From NCBI RefSeq assembly GCF_002802875.1, contig NZ_PEBI01000001.1:273830-337829 (forward strand): DNA of 64,000 bases. The letters are read 5' to 3'. Origin of the DNA: Bifidobacterium primatium. Its GTDB lineage: Bacteria; Actinomycetota; Actinomycetes; Actinomycetales; Bifidobacteriaceae. The notes under the pieces were generated by a model. It was not told the DNA's origin and made no database searches. It saw only the letters and a program-made list of their open reading frames with translations. Below, in pieces: positions 29,029-39,492 of the stretch (positions within the stretch are counted from its first letter, which is position 1; each line of letters begins with the position of its first letter). The position numbers and the translations under genes were made by a program.

Positions 29029-29967
29029 CTATTCGGCGGCGGGGTTGATCTCGGCCTTGTCGATGGCGCCGGAGGAGACGCCCCATGTGTCGAGAATCTT
29101 CTTGTAGGTGCCGTCGTCCATGAGCTTCTGCACGGCCTTCTGCATGGCTTCGGCGGTCTTGGTGTCGCCCTTCTTGACGGCGATGGCCTCGGGGGTCACG
29201 CCGACGTCCTCGCCGAGGGCCTCGAGCGTGTCTCCGGTCTGCTTGATGGCGTAGCCGGCCACGGGGGTGTCGGCGTAGAAGATGTCGGCCTTGCCGGAGG
29301 CGACGGCCGTGGTCACGTCGGTCTGCAGCTTGGACGACTGGATGTCGATGCTGCTCTTGCCGGCGGCCTTGCAGGCGTCATTGGCCTTGTTGACCTCCTC
29401 CTCCTGCGTGGTGCCGGTCTGGACGGCCACCTTCTTGCCGCACAGGTCGGCGCTGTCGATCTTCGAGGGGTTGCCCTTCTTCACCACGTACGTGGAGCCG
29501 GCCTTGAAGTAGGTGACGAAGTCGACGGCCTCGAGGCGTTCCTTGGTGACGGTGAACGAGGAGATGCCGATGTCGTACTTGGAGCCGACGGACGGGATGA
29601 TGGAATCGAAGGTGGCGGTGGTGGTCTCGGGCTTGAGGCCGAACTCGGCGGCCAGCGCCTTGGTCAGGTCCACATCGAATCCGACGGGCGTCTTGCCGTC
29701 CTCGGCGAGGAACTCGGCCGGGGCGTACGAGGTGTCGGTGCCGACCTTGAGCACGCCGTCGCCCTTGACGGAGTCGGGCAGCATGGCGGCGAGCTCGTCG
29801 TCCTTCTTGATGGAGCTGGTGTCGAAGCCCTGCGTCGAGGACTTGGACGAGCTGTCGGACGACGAGTCGGACGAGGAGTCCGACGTGCCGCACGCGGCCA
29901 TGGAGAACAGCGTGGCCGCGGCGAGCGTGGCCGCGGCAAGGGCCTTGATTCGAGTGGTGAGTGACAT
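29029..29967 (-). CDS. Amino acid ABC transporter substrate-binding lipoprotein
   Basis: A 312-aa SBP_bac_3 family protein. It has a lipoprotein signal with lipobox SMAAC (Cys ~26), then a Ser/Asp-rich linker of about 20 residues, then the binding domain (VGTDTSYAPAEF, FDVDLTKALA, GKKVAVQTGTT). AGGAAG precedes the start. It heads the importer operon. A paralogue lies upstream at 30143-31057. Confidence 0.92.
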   Translation of the reverse strand: MSLTTRIKALAAATLAAATLFSMAACGTSDSSSDSSSDSSSKSSTQGFDTSSIKKDDELAAMLPDSVKGDGVLKVGTDTSYAPAEFLAEDGKTPVGFDVDLTKALAAEFGLKPETTTATFDSIIPSVGSKYDIGISSFTVTKERLEAVDFVTYFKAGSTYVVKKGNPSKIDSADLCGKKVAVQTGTTQEEEVNKANDACKAAGKSSIDIQSSKLQTDVTTAVASGKADIFYADTPVAGYAIKQTGDTLEALGEDVGVTPEAIAVKKGDTKTAEAMQKAVQKLMDDGTYKKILDTWGVSSGAIDKAEINPAAE

Positions 29968-30086
29968 TGTTTCTTCCTCTCGGAAAGTTCATTTCCTAAC
30001 CGATTACCGAAAGTAAGTTCGCAATGTCACGAGCAGGTTACCAACCAAACTTTTATGGACACCAGCCAAACTCGAGCCGCCCCACT

Positions 30087-30140
30087 GGCTCCCCTCATGA
30101 TTGAGGGGAGCCGTCGGACGTAGTCCGGCTGAGGGGAGTC
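30087..30140. repeat. R1 two-hairpin repeat, copy 8
   Basis: GCTCCCCTC-ATGATT-GAGGGGAGC, inner palindrome GTCGGAC-GTA-GTCCGGC (one mismatch), closing CTGAGGGGAGT. It lies just after the stop of the second substrate-binding protein gene. Confidence 0.85.
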
Positions 30141-30142
30141 GA

Positions 30143-31057
30143 TCACGCATCCACCTTGGGGTTGACCTCGGGCCTGTCGATCATGACGTTCTCCACGCCC
30201 CACGTCTTCATGATGGCCTTGTACGTTCCATCGGCCATGAGCTTCTCGAGCGCCGCCTTCACCGCCTTCACGGTCCGCTCGTCGCCCTTCTGCACGGCGA
30301 TGCCCATCGGCTGCACGCCCTCGTTCTCGCCGAGCGTCTGCAGCTGGCCGTCGGTCTGGGCGACGGCGTAGCCGGAGACCGGCGTATCGGCGTACATGAG
30401 GTCCACGCGGCCGGCGATCAGCGCCGTGGTCACGTCGGTCTGGTTGCGGTACGGCAGGATCTCGATGCGCTCCTTGCCGGCGGCCTTGCAGGCGTCCTGC
30501 GCCTTGTACATCTCGGTCTCGGCCACGACGCCCACCTGCACGGAGACGCGCGTGCCGCACAGCTGCTTCGGGTCCGCGTGCGTGGGGTTGCCCTTACGCA
30601 CGGCGAAGGTGAGGCCGGCCTTGGCATAGGTGACGAAGTCGACCGCGTCCATACGGTCCTTGTTCACGGTGAAGCCGGAGATGCCCAGGTCGTATTTCGA
30701 GCCGACCGAGGGGATGATGGTGTCGAATGTGGCGTTCTCGATGTCGAGGTCAAGCCCGAACACCTTGGCAAGCGCCTTGTCCAGGTCGATCTCGTAGCCG
30801 ACGGACGTCTTGCCGTCGGAGGCCAGGAACTCGGCGGGCGCGTAGGTGACGTTGACGCCGACGGAGAGCTTGCCGTCCTTGGTGATGGATTCCGGCAGCA
30901 TCGCGGCGATCTTCTCGTCCTTCTGGATATGGCTGACGTCGTAGCTGCGCGCGATGTCGGGGTCGGAATCGGTGGCGTCGCTGGTGCCGCACGCCGCGAG
31001 CGGCACCATCATCGTCGCGGCCACGACGGCCGCAAGCATCATCTTCAGTCTTCGCAT
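30143..31057 (-). CDS. Second amino acid substrate-binding lipoprotein (paralogue)
   Basis: A 304-aa SBP_bac_3 protein similar along its length to the protein at 29029-29967, without the Ser-rich linker. The lipobox is PLAAC near residue 22. The ATG at 31057 is chosen because it gives a standard signal peptide (MRRLKMM start); a TTG at 31087 is possible, and neither has a good Shine-Dalgarno. It has no transporter genes of its own and may feed the same permease with a different ligand. An R1 repeat separates it from the importer operon. Confidence 0.85.
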   Translation of the reverse strand: MRRLKMMLAAVVAATMMVPLAACGTSDATDSDPDIARSYDVSHIQKDEKIAAMLPESITKDGKLSVGVNVTYAPAEFLASDGKTSVGYEIDLDKALAKVFGLDLDIENATFDTIIPSVGSKYDLGISGFTVNKDRMDAVDFVTYAKAGLTFAVRKGNPTHADPKQLCGTRVSVQVGVVAETEMYKAQDACKAAGKERIEILPYRNQTDVTTALIAGRVDLMYADTPVSGYAVAQTDGQLQTLGENEGVQPMGIAVQKGDERTVKAVKAALEKLMADGTYKAIMKTWGVENVMIDRPEVNPKVDA

Positions 31058-31089
31058 ACTGCCATAGTAAACGGTCGGTAACGCCAAAT

Positions 31090-31590
31090 CTAATGACGCA
31101 TGTTACGGAGGCGCATCTCGCGCTGCGCCTCGCGCTTGTCCTGCGCCTCGCGCAACGCCTGTCGCTTGTCGAACTCGCGCTTGCCCCGCGCCAGCGCGAT
31201 CTCGACCTTCACGCGGCCGTCCTTGAAATACAGGCTCAGCGGCACGATGGTGTAGCCCTTCGCCTGGGTCTGGCGGGCGAGCTTCTCGATCTGCTGGGCG
31301 TGCAGCAGCAGCTTGCGCTTGCGCTTGGGCGCATGGTTGGTCCACGTACCGTTGAGGTATTCGGGGATGTTCGCGTTCTCCAGCCAGATCTCGTTGCGGC
31401 GGTCGATGCTCACGAACGCCTCGGCGAGCGATGCGCGCCCCTCGCGCAGCGACTTCACCTCCGTGCCCGAAAGCACGATGCCGGCCTCGAGCCTGTCCTC
31501 GATCTCGTAGTCGTGCCGCGCCCTGCGATTCACGGCGATCGGCTTGGCGCCCTGCTCCCTCTTGTCCTGCTTGGTCTGCTTTGCCGCCAT
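31090..31590 (-). CDS. smpB: SsrA-binding protein
   Basis: A 166-aa SmpB, which delivers tmRNA to stalled ribosomes. [20 protein letters not shown] near the N-terminus and the [14 protein letters not shown] and [10 protein letters not shown] motifs are diagnostic. A slightly long basic C-terminal tail follows. AGGAGG precedes the start. The tmRNA gene itself is not visible here. Position next to the ftsE/ftsX block is common in actinobacteria. Confidence 0.95.
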   Translation of the reverse strand: MAAKQTKQDKREQGAKPIAVNRRARHDYEIEDRLEAGIVLSGTEVKSLREGRASLAEAFVSIDRRNEIWLENANIPEYLNGTWTNHAPKRKRKLLLHAQQIEKLARQTQAKGYTIVPLSLYFKDGRVKVEIALARGKREFDKRQALREAQDKREAQREMRLRNMRH

Positions 31591-31685
31591 ACGGGCCTCC
31601 TTTCCTCTGTTGATGTTGCCTTCTCTGTGATTCCGAGCCCTGCGGCCGCGTCGGTGCCATCCGGTCCATACTAGCGTGAACGCAA

Positions 31686-31720
31686 CGATGGCGGGAATCC
31701 TGCGTGGATTCCCGCCATCG
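31686..31720 (-). terminator. Terminator after the CHAP hydrolase gene
   Basis: A perfect 15-bp stem (CGATGGCGGGAATCC and complement) with a TGCGT loop lies 66 bp downstream of the stop, followed on the minus strand by a short T-rich stretch. Confidence 0.75.
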
Positions 31721-31785
31721 GCGAACGTTGGTCCCGCTTTACGCCACGACCCTATGGATGGGGCCTATGGGCCGGACCCTGTGGA

Positions 31786-33255
31786 TCAGTAGTGGACGTA
31801 CTGGTGGTCGTAGGGATCGTACAGGGTGTCGTAGTGGACGTTGCCCTGCCAGATGGATCCGCCTTCGGAGACGAACACCGAGCCGTCGGAGTTGATGCGT
31901 TCGACGATTGCCACATGGCCGTAGATGGGGCTGTGGCCGTCCTGGCCGGCACGGAACACCATGACGGCGCCCACATGCGGCGTGTTGTTCACGTAGTAGC
32001 CGAGGCGCCTGGCCGAGTTGCCCCAGTCCTGGCCGTTGCCGAGGTAGGAGCCGACCGGCAGACTGAGCTGGCCGCGGCGGATGTAGGACCACCACGTGCA
32101 CTGGCTCCACGGGTAGGCGTTGCCGACGTTGCCGGTGGCGTGGCCGTAGCAGTAGGTCGAGCCCTGCGGGCAGTTGCCGGGCACGGAGTAGTTCATGCCG
32201 GAGGGCCTGGAGTTGCTGCTCGAGCTGTTGTTCGACGGCCTACTGGACGAGGACGACGAATGGCTGCTGTTGCTGTTCGACGGACGGCTCGTGTTCGTGC
32301 TGGTGGAGGGACGGCTCGAGCTGCTGGAGCTGCCGCCGGACGGACGCGTGCTGCCCTGGGCGCCGCTGTTCGCGGTGATCTGCTGCTGGGCGCTCGGCTT
32401 CTGGGCGGCGAGCTGACGGTTGTAGGAGTCGATCTGCGACTGCAGGAGCACGATCTGCGCGGCCTCCTTGGCCGTGGCGGACTTGAGCTGGCTCTGCTGC
32501 GACTCCAGGTAGGTGCGCTGCGAGGTGCCCTTGTCGCGCAGCGCGTTGAGCTGCTCGGTCTTGGCCTGCGCGTTGGCGGCGGCCTTCTGCGCGGCGGCGG
32601 CATCGGACTCGGCCTGCGTCTTGAGTTCGGTGATCTGCTTCTCGATGGCGGCGAGACGGTCCTTGCGGTTCATCTGCGTGCTCTGCGCGTTGGCGGCATC
32701 GTTCGCGGCGTTCGATTCGGAGCGGGTGACGGCCGCGGACGACTGCATCGACTTGATGAAGTCGTCGGTGTTCTTCGCGCCGGTGACCATGCTCATGGTG
32801 TCGGAGGCGGCGGAGCCGTGGAAGCTGTCGCGGGCCAGTTCGGCGACGGCGGCGTGCGCGTCGTCGTAGTCCTCGCCGGTCTCCTTGATCTTCTTCTCGA
32901 GATCCGACTTGTCCTTCTGCGCGGCCTCCAGGCGGGCGGATGCGGCGTTGGCCTCCTCCTGCGCCGATTCGGCGGCGTCGGCGGCCTCGTTCGCGGCCTT
33001 CTGAGCGGCCGGGATCTGGTTGTTGGTCAGATCGTCAAGTTCGATGATCTTCTGCGCCAGGGCGGAGTTCACGCCGCTGAGCTTGCTCTGCAGCGACTGC
33101 TTCTTCGCCTTGCTCTGCGCCAGCTGGCTATACGACGGCGTTGCCGCGGCGGCCTGCGGTGCCGGCGCCGCGATGTTCACCACGGCCATCGACAGCGTCA
33201 GTCCGAGGCACGCCATGATGCCGATGGCTTTGGTGCTCGTACGCAACATAGTCAT
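31786..33255 (-). CDS. Secreted CHAP-domain peptidoglycan hydrolase with coiled coil
   Basis: A 489-aa protein. It has an N-terminal signal peptide (cut near AAAATP, ~residue 39) and a long Ala/Gln/Lys-rich coiled coil at ~45-285. A Ser/Asn/Thr/Arg/Pro low-complexity linker follows (~295-350), then a C-terminal CHAP amidase/endopeptidase domain (CTWWSYIRRG with the catalytic Cys, YGHVAIVE with the His). This layout matches PcsB-type and RipC-type hydrolases that are switched on by the FtsEX complex. The ftsX and ftsE genes lie directly upstream on the same strand, so activation through FtsX at the division site is the likely job. Confidence 0.9.
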   Translation of the reverse strand: MTMLRTSTKAIGIMACLGLTLSMAVVNIAAPAPQAAAATPSYSQLAQSKAKKQSLQSKLSGVNSALAQKIIELDDLTNNQIPAAQKAANEAADAAESAQEEANAASARLEAAQKDKSDLEKKIKETGEDYDDAHAAVAELARDSFHGSAASDTMSMVTGAKNTDDFIKSMQSSAAVTRSESNAANDAANAQSTQMNRKDRLAAIEKQITELKTQAESDAAAAQKAAANAQAKTEQLNALRDKGTSQRTYLESQQSQLKSATAKEAAQIVLLQSQIDSYNRQLAAQKPSAQQQITANSGAQGSTRPSGGSSSSSSRPSTSTNTSRPSNSNSSHSSSSSSRPSNNSSSSNSRPSGMNYSVPGNCPQGSTYCYGHATGNVGNAYPWSQCTWWSYIRRGQLSLPVGSYLGNGQDWGNSARRLGYYVNNTPHVGAVMVFRAGQDGHSPIYGHVAIVERINSDGSVFVSEGGSIWQGNVHYDTLYDPYDHQYVHY

Positions 33256-33341
33256 ATCGTCTCCTTACGCTTCAGGCACCCCATCGTACTGCATTCGCCT
33301 GAAAGCCCTTTGTTCGATTCTAACGTCCGGCTTGACTTTCG

Positions 33342-34265
33342 CTAGGCCTTGAGGTAGCGGCGCAGCGAGATGAGCGAGGCGACGATGGACAGGAGCACGG
33401 CGCCGCCGATCAGCGCCGGCGAGACCATGAGCACCGTCGTCAGGTTGACGAACGGCATCCACGTGACCGTCTTCGCCAGCCATCCGGTGACGAACACCTC
33501 CACGATGCCGCCGAGCGCCACGCACGACAGGATGGAGCCGAGCAGCGAGGCGATGACGCCCTCGAGGATGAACGGCAGCTGGATGATCCAGTTCGAGGCG
33601 CCCACGAGGCGCATGATCTCCGTCTCGTTCTTGCGCGATGCGGCGGACATGCGGATCGTGGTGCCCGTAAGCATGATGGCCACGAGCACCATCACGGCGG
33701 CGAGCACGACCGTGACCACGGTTCCGCGGTTGAGCACGGCGAACACGGGGTCGAAGATCTGCCGCTGGTCCTGCACCTCCTCGACGCCCTTCTTGCCGGA
33801 AAGCACCTCGGAGACCTGCTGGTATTTCTCCGGATTGGTAAGCTTCAAGCGCAATGACGCCTGCATGTCGTCCGCTGTGAGCGTACGGCCCTGGTACACG
33901 CCGCCCGGATACTGCTTGACGAACGTGTCCTTGTAGAACTGGTCCTTGCTCACGTATGTGATCTTGGAGACGTCGCTGTGCAGCTCGTCCTTGATGGTGT
34001 TCTGGATGTCGATGATCTCATCGGTGGTCGGCGCCTTGCCGGTGGCGCAGTTGGCCGACTGGCTGGTGCCGTCCGGGCAGAGCCACACCACTACCTCGAC
34101 CTTGTCGTACCAGTCGCCCTTGGCCTTGGTGATCTGCGCCTGCATGAGGCCGGATGCGCCGATGAACAGGAACGAGATGAAGGTGACGAGCATCACCGAA
34201 AGGATCATGGAGCCGTTGCGCTTGATGCTGGTCCATGTCTCCGACAGGACGAAACGGAATCTCAT
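33342..34265 (-). CDS. ftsX: Cell division protein FtsX
   Basis: A 307-aa membrane protein with four hydrophobic segments. It has a long extracytoplasmic loop between the first and second (residues ~45-170) and the FtsX fold in the C-terminal half ([20 protein letters not shown]). It partners FtsE to activate peptidoglycan hydrolases. Its start overlaps the ftsE stop (ATGA), and the CHAP hydrolase gene follows after 86 bp. Confidence 0.95.
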   Translation of the reverse strand: MRFRFVLSETWTSIKRNGSMILSVMLVTFISFLFIGASGLMQAQITKAKGDWYDKVEVVVWLCPDGTSQSANCATGKAPTTDEIIDIQNTIKDELHSDVSKITYVSKDQFYKDTFVKQYPGGVYQGRTLTADDMQASLRLKLTNPEKYQQVSEVLSGKKGVEEVQDQRQIFDPVFAVLNRGTVVTVVLAAVMVLVAIMLTGTTIRMSAASRKNETEIMRLVGASNWIIQLPFILEGVIASLLGSILSCVALGGIVEVFVTGWLAKTVTWMPFVNLTTVLMVSPALIGGAVLLSIVASLISLRRYLKA

Positions 34266-35539
34266 CGGTCGTTCTCCTTCGTATCCTGCGCGTCGTGGTT
34301 CTTGGAGGTCTTGTCGTCGGTCCTCTTCGCGTCGTCATGGCGGCGGGCCGGCGGGGCGGGGGGCGACGGAGGCGTGGGCGGGGTCGCGGGAGTCTCCGAG
34401 GCCGAGCCCGGCGCACGGAACTTCGCGTCCGGGTCCTCGTCGGCCTTGGCGGCGGAGGCATCGGGGCCCTTGGCGTCGACGCCTGCGGCCGACTTGTTCG
34501 CGGCCTTGCCGTCGGCGTCGACCATGATGCCCTTGCCCCAGGTGAGCGTGTCCTCCACGGAGACGAAGGTCTCGCCGTAGCGGCCGGTGCGTCCGGAATG
34601 CACGGACTGGGCCAGACGGGCGATGCCCTCGTCGCCGGCGGTCACGTTGTTCACGGCCTCGGCGGCGGCAAGCACACCCTCGGCCGCGGAACGCGAGGCG
34701 TCATCGGCCACATCGGCCTCGAGCAGACGCTTGGCGGCGCCTGAACCCTTGTCGTCCCCGCCACGCTTCGTTCCGCCGAGCGAGGAGAAGTCCGAGGAGC
34801 CGATGGCCTGCTGCGCGCGGGCCTCCACCTCGGCGTCGGGGAAGTACACGGTGGAGTCGTAGGAGCCCTCGCGCTCGTCGCGCACGATCTTGCCGCCGTG
34901 CAGCTCTACCACACGCTTGCGCATGGAGTTCACGATCTCCTCGTTGTGCGTGGCCATCACCACGGTGGTGCCGGTGCGGTTGATGGCCTCGAGCACCTCC
35001 ATGATGCCCACGGACGTGGTCGGGTCGAGGTTGCCGGTGGGCTCGTCGGCCAGCAGGATCTGCGGATGGTTCACGTAGGCGCGGGCGATGGCCACACGCT
35101 GCGCCTCGCCACCGGAGAGCTCATGCGGCAGACGGTCCTCCTTGCCGGTGAGGCCCACGGTCTTGAGCACCTGCGGCACCAGCGACTTGATGGTCGAACG
35201 ACGCGTGCCGATGACCTCGAGCGCGAACGCCACGTTCTGCCACACCGTCTTGTTGGCGAGCAGCTTGTAGTCCTGGAACACGAAGCCGATGGTACGGCGA
35301 TACTGCGGCACCTGACGGTTCGGCAGACGACGTAGGTCGTGGCCGGCCACGCGGATCTCGCCCTCCGTGGCCTGCTCCTCGTGAAGCAGCAGGCTCAGCA
35401 GCGTGGTCTTGCCGGAGCCTGACGCGCCCACGAGGAACACGAACTCGCCGCGGTCGATATCCAACGAGATATCGTCCAGGGCCGGTCTCGACCCTCGTGG
35501 ATAGATCTTCGTGACGTTATCAAGCGAAATCAGTGCCAT
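34262..35539 (-). CDS. ftsE: Cell division ATP-binding protein FtsE with long C-terminal tail
   Basis: A 425-aa protein, almost twice the usual ~230. Residues 1-~225 are a standard FtsE ATPase: Walker [10 protein letters not shown], signature LSGGEAQR, Walker [13 protein letters not shown], plus [13 protein letters not shown] at the start. Residues ~225-425 are an Ala/Asp/Lys/Pro-rich, probably disordered cytoplasmic tail containing a Pro-rich stretch ([12 protein letters not shown]) and ending in charged residues. A short motif in it ([19 protein letters not shown]) looks ordered and could be a docking site. Confidence 0.95.
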   Translation of the reverse strand: MALISLDNVTKIYPRGSRPALDDISLDIDRGEFVFLVGASGSGKTTLLSLLLHEEQATEGEIRVAGHDLRRLPNRQVPQYRRTIGFVFQDYKLLANKTVWQNVAFALEVIGTRRSTIKSLVPQVLKTVGLTGKEDRLPHELSGGEAQRVAIARAYVNHPQILLADEPTGNLDPTTSVGIMEVLEAINRTGTTVVMATHNEEIVNSMRKRVVELHGGKIVRDEREGSYDSTVYFPDAEVEARAQQAIGSSDFSSLGGTKRGGDDKGSGAAKRLLEADVADDASRSAAEGVLAAAEAVNNVTAGDEGIARLAQSVHSGRTGRYGETFVSVEDTLTWGKGIMVDADGKAANKSAAGVDAKGPDASAAKADEDPDAKFRAPGSASETPATPPTPPSPPAPPARRHDDAKRTDDKTSKNHDAQDTKENDR

Positions 35540-35650
35540 ACCTGTGCCCCTTCACGCATCGGCCCATGCCATGCCTTGATTATCCGATTATGTTCGATTG
35601 TCCGTTTTGCCCGATTGCCCGCCTCGCCGAAGCCGGCGAAGGACGCCGTT

Positions 35651-36778
35651 CTACTCGGCTTCCTTCGCGGCCTCGCGACGCTGCTGGTGACGCCAGCGGA
35701 TGCCGGCGTCGATGAACTCGTCGATCTCGCCGTCGAACACGGCCTGGGTCTGCGAGGTCTCGTATCCGGTGCGCAGGTCCTTGACCATCTGGTACGGGTG
35801 CAGCACGTAGGAACGCATCTGGTCGCCCCAGCTGGCCTTGATGTCGCCGGCGAGCTCCTTCTTCTTCTTGGCCTCCTCCTCATGCTTGAGCACGAGCAGT
35901 CGGGACTGCAGCACCTGCATGGCGGCCGCACGGTTCTGGATCTGCGAGCGCTCGTCCTGCATGGTCACGACGATGCCGGTGGGAAGGTGGGTCAGTCGCA
36001 CGGCGGAGTACGTGGTGTTCACGCCCTGGCCGCCGGGGCCGGAGGAGCAGTAGGTGTCGACGCGCAGGTCGGAGTCGGGGATGTCGATGTGGTCGGTGGC
36101 CTCGACGAGCGGCACCACCTCGACGGCGGCGAAGCTGGTCTGGCGGCGACCCTGGTTGTCGAACGGGCTGATGCGCACGAGACGGTGCGTGCCGCCCTCG
36201 ACGGAGAGCTTGCCGTAGGCGTAGGGCTCGTCGATCTGGAACGTGGCCGACTTGATGCCGGCCTCCTCGGCGTAGGACGTGTCCATCACCTTGTGCTTGT
36301 AACCGTGGCGCTCGGCCCAACGCAGGTACATGCGCAGCAGGATCTGCGCCCAGTCGGCCGCGTCGACGCCGCCGGCGCCGGAACGGATGGTGATCACGGC
36401 GGCGCGCTCGTCGTATTCGCCGTCGAGCAGCGTCTGGATCTCGATGTCGGCGAGGTCCTTGTCGAGCTTCCTGACCTCCTCCTCGGCCTCGGCCAGGGTG
36501 TCGGCGTCGTTCTCCTCACGACCGAGCTCGACGAGCGTCTCGACGTCGTCGATGCGGCTGCCGGCCGATTCGACGCGCTTGAGCTGCGATTCGGCGGCGG
36601 AGAGGCGGCTCGTCACCTTCTGCGCGTTCTCGGGGTTGTCCCACAGTCCGGGCGCGCTGGCCTGCTGTTCGAGGTCCTTGATCTGCTCCTTGAGGGCGTC
36701 AAGGTCGATCGCGCCGGCGATCGTGTCGTACTTCGCACGCAGGGCGCTGATGCCCTGCGAAAAATCAAATTCTGCCAT
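35651..36778 (-). CDS. prfB: Peptide chain release factor 2
   Basis: A 375-aa RF2 that reads UGA and UAA. The tripeptide anticodon SPF is in [10 protein letters not shown] and the catalytic GGQ in SGPGGQGVN. An N-terminal helical domain precedes them. The reading frame is uninterrupted, so the programmed +1 frameshift of many prfB genes is absent. It lies 111 bp upstream of ftsE on the same strand. Confidence 0.96.
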   Translation of the reverse strand: MAEFDFSQGISALRAKYDTIAGAIDLDALKEQIKDLEQQASAPGLWDNPENAQKVTSRLSAAESQLKRVESAGSRIDDVETLVELGREENDADTLAEAEEEVRKLDKDLADIEIQTLLDGEYDERAAVITIRSGAGGVDAADWAQILLRMYLRWAERHGYKHKVMDTSYAEEAGIKSATFQIDEPYAYGKLSVEGGTHRLVRISPFDNQGRRQTSFAAVEVVPLVEATDHIDIPDSDLRVDTYCSSGPGGQGVNTTYSAVRLTHLPTGIVVTMQDERSQIQNRAAAMQVLQSRLLVLKHEEEAKKKKELAGDIKASWGDQMRSYVLHPYQMVKDLRTGYETSQTQAVFDGEIDEFIDAGIRWRHQQRREAAKEAE

Positions 36779-36941
36779 CGTCTTTTACCTTACAGTCGAA
36801 TGTTCTTGGAATCGTCGGTCGCCGTGCCCGATCGGACGGGCTTCGCACATAACGCAAGTCCATGGCGAAGACCCACGGGAACACGGGTGTCGCAGCGTAT
36901 CGTCACACCAGCCTTGGCGTGTGTCAGGGGAAATGATGCGT

Positions 36942-37073
36942 TCAAAGACCGGCGTACAATGCCGGGACGACCATGCTCACGAGCATGCCGACGGCAACGA
37001 CGATGCACACCGCGCGCGCGATCATGCGACGGCGGCGGTCACGCTGCTCACGTTCGTTCCGGTATTCGTTCAC
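36942..37073 (-). CDS. Possible small single-span membrane protein (43 aa)
   Basis: A short frame from GTG 37073 to TGA 36942. The first 16 residues are highly charged ([16 protein letters not shown]), followed by one hydrophobic segment of ~22 residues (ARAVCIVVAVGMLVSMVVPA) and a short end. This basic-in, single-helix design is typical of small membrane proteins. No convincing Shine-Dalgarno is seen; an ATG at residue 17 is a weaker alternative. It sits between prfB and dapD, upstream of prfB on the same strand. Function unknown. Confidence 0.45.
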   Translation of the reverse strand: MNEYRNEREQRDRRRRMIARAVCIVVAVGMLVSMVVPALYAGL

Positions 37074-37273
37074 AAATGGTCATTGTAACGGCTGCCCCTC
37101 TACAAAACCCCGTTCCGCGTGTGGACGTTCGCTGCGGGCTATCGCGGGTGGGATTTATTGTGGATGACGGAACATTCCACAGTCCCTGCCGAACGGCCAC
37201 GTTCCATGGCCGGCGGTCTCGGACGACACCTGCATCATATGCACATGCATACGGCAATATATAAGGAGTAGCA

Positions 37274-38257
37274 ATGGCTGAATCGCGTACCGCATGGGGT
37301 TGGGGCCTCGCCAGCATCGACGCGGCGGGAAACACGCTTGACGTATGGTATCCGAGCCTGACGCTCGGCACGGCCCCCGCCGAGGGCCACCGTCCGGAGC
37401 ACGACTTCGGCGCGCTCGAGCACGTGGAGGCCGATGCCCGCGGCGTGCGCCGCGTCCCCGTGTTCACCGTCTCCTCGCTCGACGAGCCGATCGTGGACGC
37501 CGCCGACGCCTACCTGCGCCTGCACCTGCTGAGCATGCGCCTCGCCAAGCCGAACACGCTCAACCTCGACGGCATCTTCGGCAAGCTCAACAACGTCGTG
37601 TGGACCAACTACGGCCCGTTCGCCGTGGAGGACTTCGCCCTGCGCAAGCTCGACGTGCTCAAGGCCGCCTCCGCCGCCCCGTACCCGGCCGTCGACGTCA
37701 ACGTGCTCTCCGTCGACAAGTTCCCCCGCATGATCGACTACGTGGTGCCCTCCGGCGTGCGCATCGGCAACGCCGACCGCATCCGCCTCGGAGCCCACCT
37801 GGCCGAAGGCACGACCGTCATGCACGAGGGCTTCGTGAACTTCAACGCCGGCACGCTTGGCACCTCCATGGTCGAAGGCCGCATCTCGCAGGGCGTCGTC
37901 GTCGGCGACGGCTCCGACATCGGCGGCGCCGCATCCATCATGGGCACCCTCTCCGGCGGCGGCAAGCTGCGCAACTCCATCGGCAAGCACTCGCTGCTCG
38001 GCGCCAACGCCGGCATCGGCATCTCCCTCGGCGACAACTGCGTGGTCGAAGCGGGCCTGTACGTGACCGCCGGCACCAAGGTCACCATCTACGACAAGGC
38101 CAAGGTCGCCGCCGGCCAGCCGCTCGACGTCGTCAAGGGCAAGGACCTCAGCGGCAAGGACAACATCATGTTCATCCGCAACTCGACGACGGGCGCCGTC
38201 GAGGCCCGCACCCGCAAGGTCGGCATCGAACTCAACGCCGCACTGCATAAGAACTAA
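37274..38257 (+). CDS. dapD: 2,3,4,5-tetrahydropyridine-2,6-dicarboxylate N-succinyltransferase
   Basis: The succinylase step of lysine and diaminopimelate synthesis. At 327 aa it is of the actinobacterial type, with a left-handed beta-helix of hexapeptide repeats from ~165 to 290 ([46 protein letters not shown]). AAGGAG precedes the ATG. It appears to be monocistronic and ends in a perfect hairpin that includes the stop codon. Confidence 0.94.
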   Translation: MAESRTAWGWGLASIDAAGNTLDVWYPSLTLGTAPAEGHRPEHDFGALEHVEADARGVRRVPVFTVSSLDEPIVDAADAYLRLHLLSMRLAKPNTLNLDGIFGKLNNVVWTNYGPFAVEDFALRKLDVLKAASAAPYPAVDVNVLSVDKFPRMIDYVVPSGVRIGNADRIRLGAHLAEGTTVMHEGFVNFNAGTLGTSMVEGRISQGVVVGDGSDIGGAASIMGTLSGGGKLRNSIGKHSLLGANAGIGISLGDNCVVEAGLYVTAGTKVTIYDKAKVAAGQPLDVVKGKDLSGKDNIMFIRNSTTGAVEARTRKVGIELNAALHKN

Positions 38258-38283
38258 GGACATCGTCCTTAGTTCTTATGCAG
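38243..38283 (+). terminator. 18-bp perfect hairpin overlapping the dapD stop
   Basis: The arms at 38243-38260 and 38266-38283 are exact complements with loop CATCG. The left arm contains the last four sense codons and the TAA stop. There is no T-run. A partial copy of one arm (GCATAAGAACT) recurs at about 38354. Confidence 0.6.
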
Positions 38284-38376
38284 CCGTGCGCGGCCTTGGC
38301 GGCCGCTCCCCTCGCCTACGGACAGTCCACCGGACTGTCCGCCTAACGGCTCGGCATAAGAACTGACCCTCTCATA

Positions 38377-38426
38377 GGCTCCCCTCTGGAGGGGAGCTGT
38401 CATGCGGCAGCATGACTGAGGGGAGG
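38377..38426. repeat. R1 two-hairpin repeat, copy 9
   Basis: GGCTCCCCTC-TG-GAGGGGAGC, inner palindrome GTCATGC-GGCA-GCATGAC, closing CTGAGGGGAG. Confidence 0.85.
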
Positions 38427-38451
38427 ATGACACCTCGCACCGCGGGACATC

Positions 38452-38509
38452 AACTCCCCTCAGACCGCCTTCGGCGGCCAGCTCCCCTCAATCATGAGGG
38501 GAGCTTTTT
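38452..38509. repeat. R1 two-hairpin repeat, copy 10, ending in a T-run
   Basis: AACTCCCCTCAG, inner palindrome CCGCC-TTC-GGCGG, then GCTCCCCTC-AATCAT-GAGGGGAGC followed by TTTTT. The T-run makes the last hairpin a good rightward terminator. A degenerate R1 piece occurs at about 39430-39475. Confidence 0.85.
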
Positions 38510-38588
38510 GCATAGACGGCCATCCAATTCAATCAGGCCGTCGGCCTTGCCCGGTCAAGAAGGGGAGCTTTTTCGTATCTTGCACGTC

Positions 38589-39377
<789 letters not shown>

Positions 39378-39492
39378 GATGGCTCTTTTCTGTACTTATG
39401 CGAAGAGGAACGGGAAACGGTCGGCTGTCCCTCGGTCCGCCTGCGGCGGCCGGCTCCCCTGTGGCATGGGGAGCCTGTTCGGGAAACGGCGT

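Noticed and set aside
35651-36778. Programmed frameshift in prfB
   Set aside because: The frame is continuous, without an in-frame early TGA.
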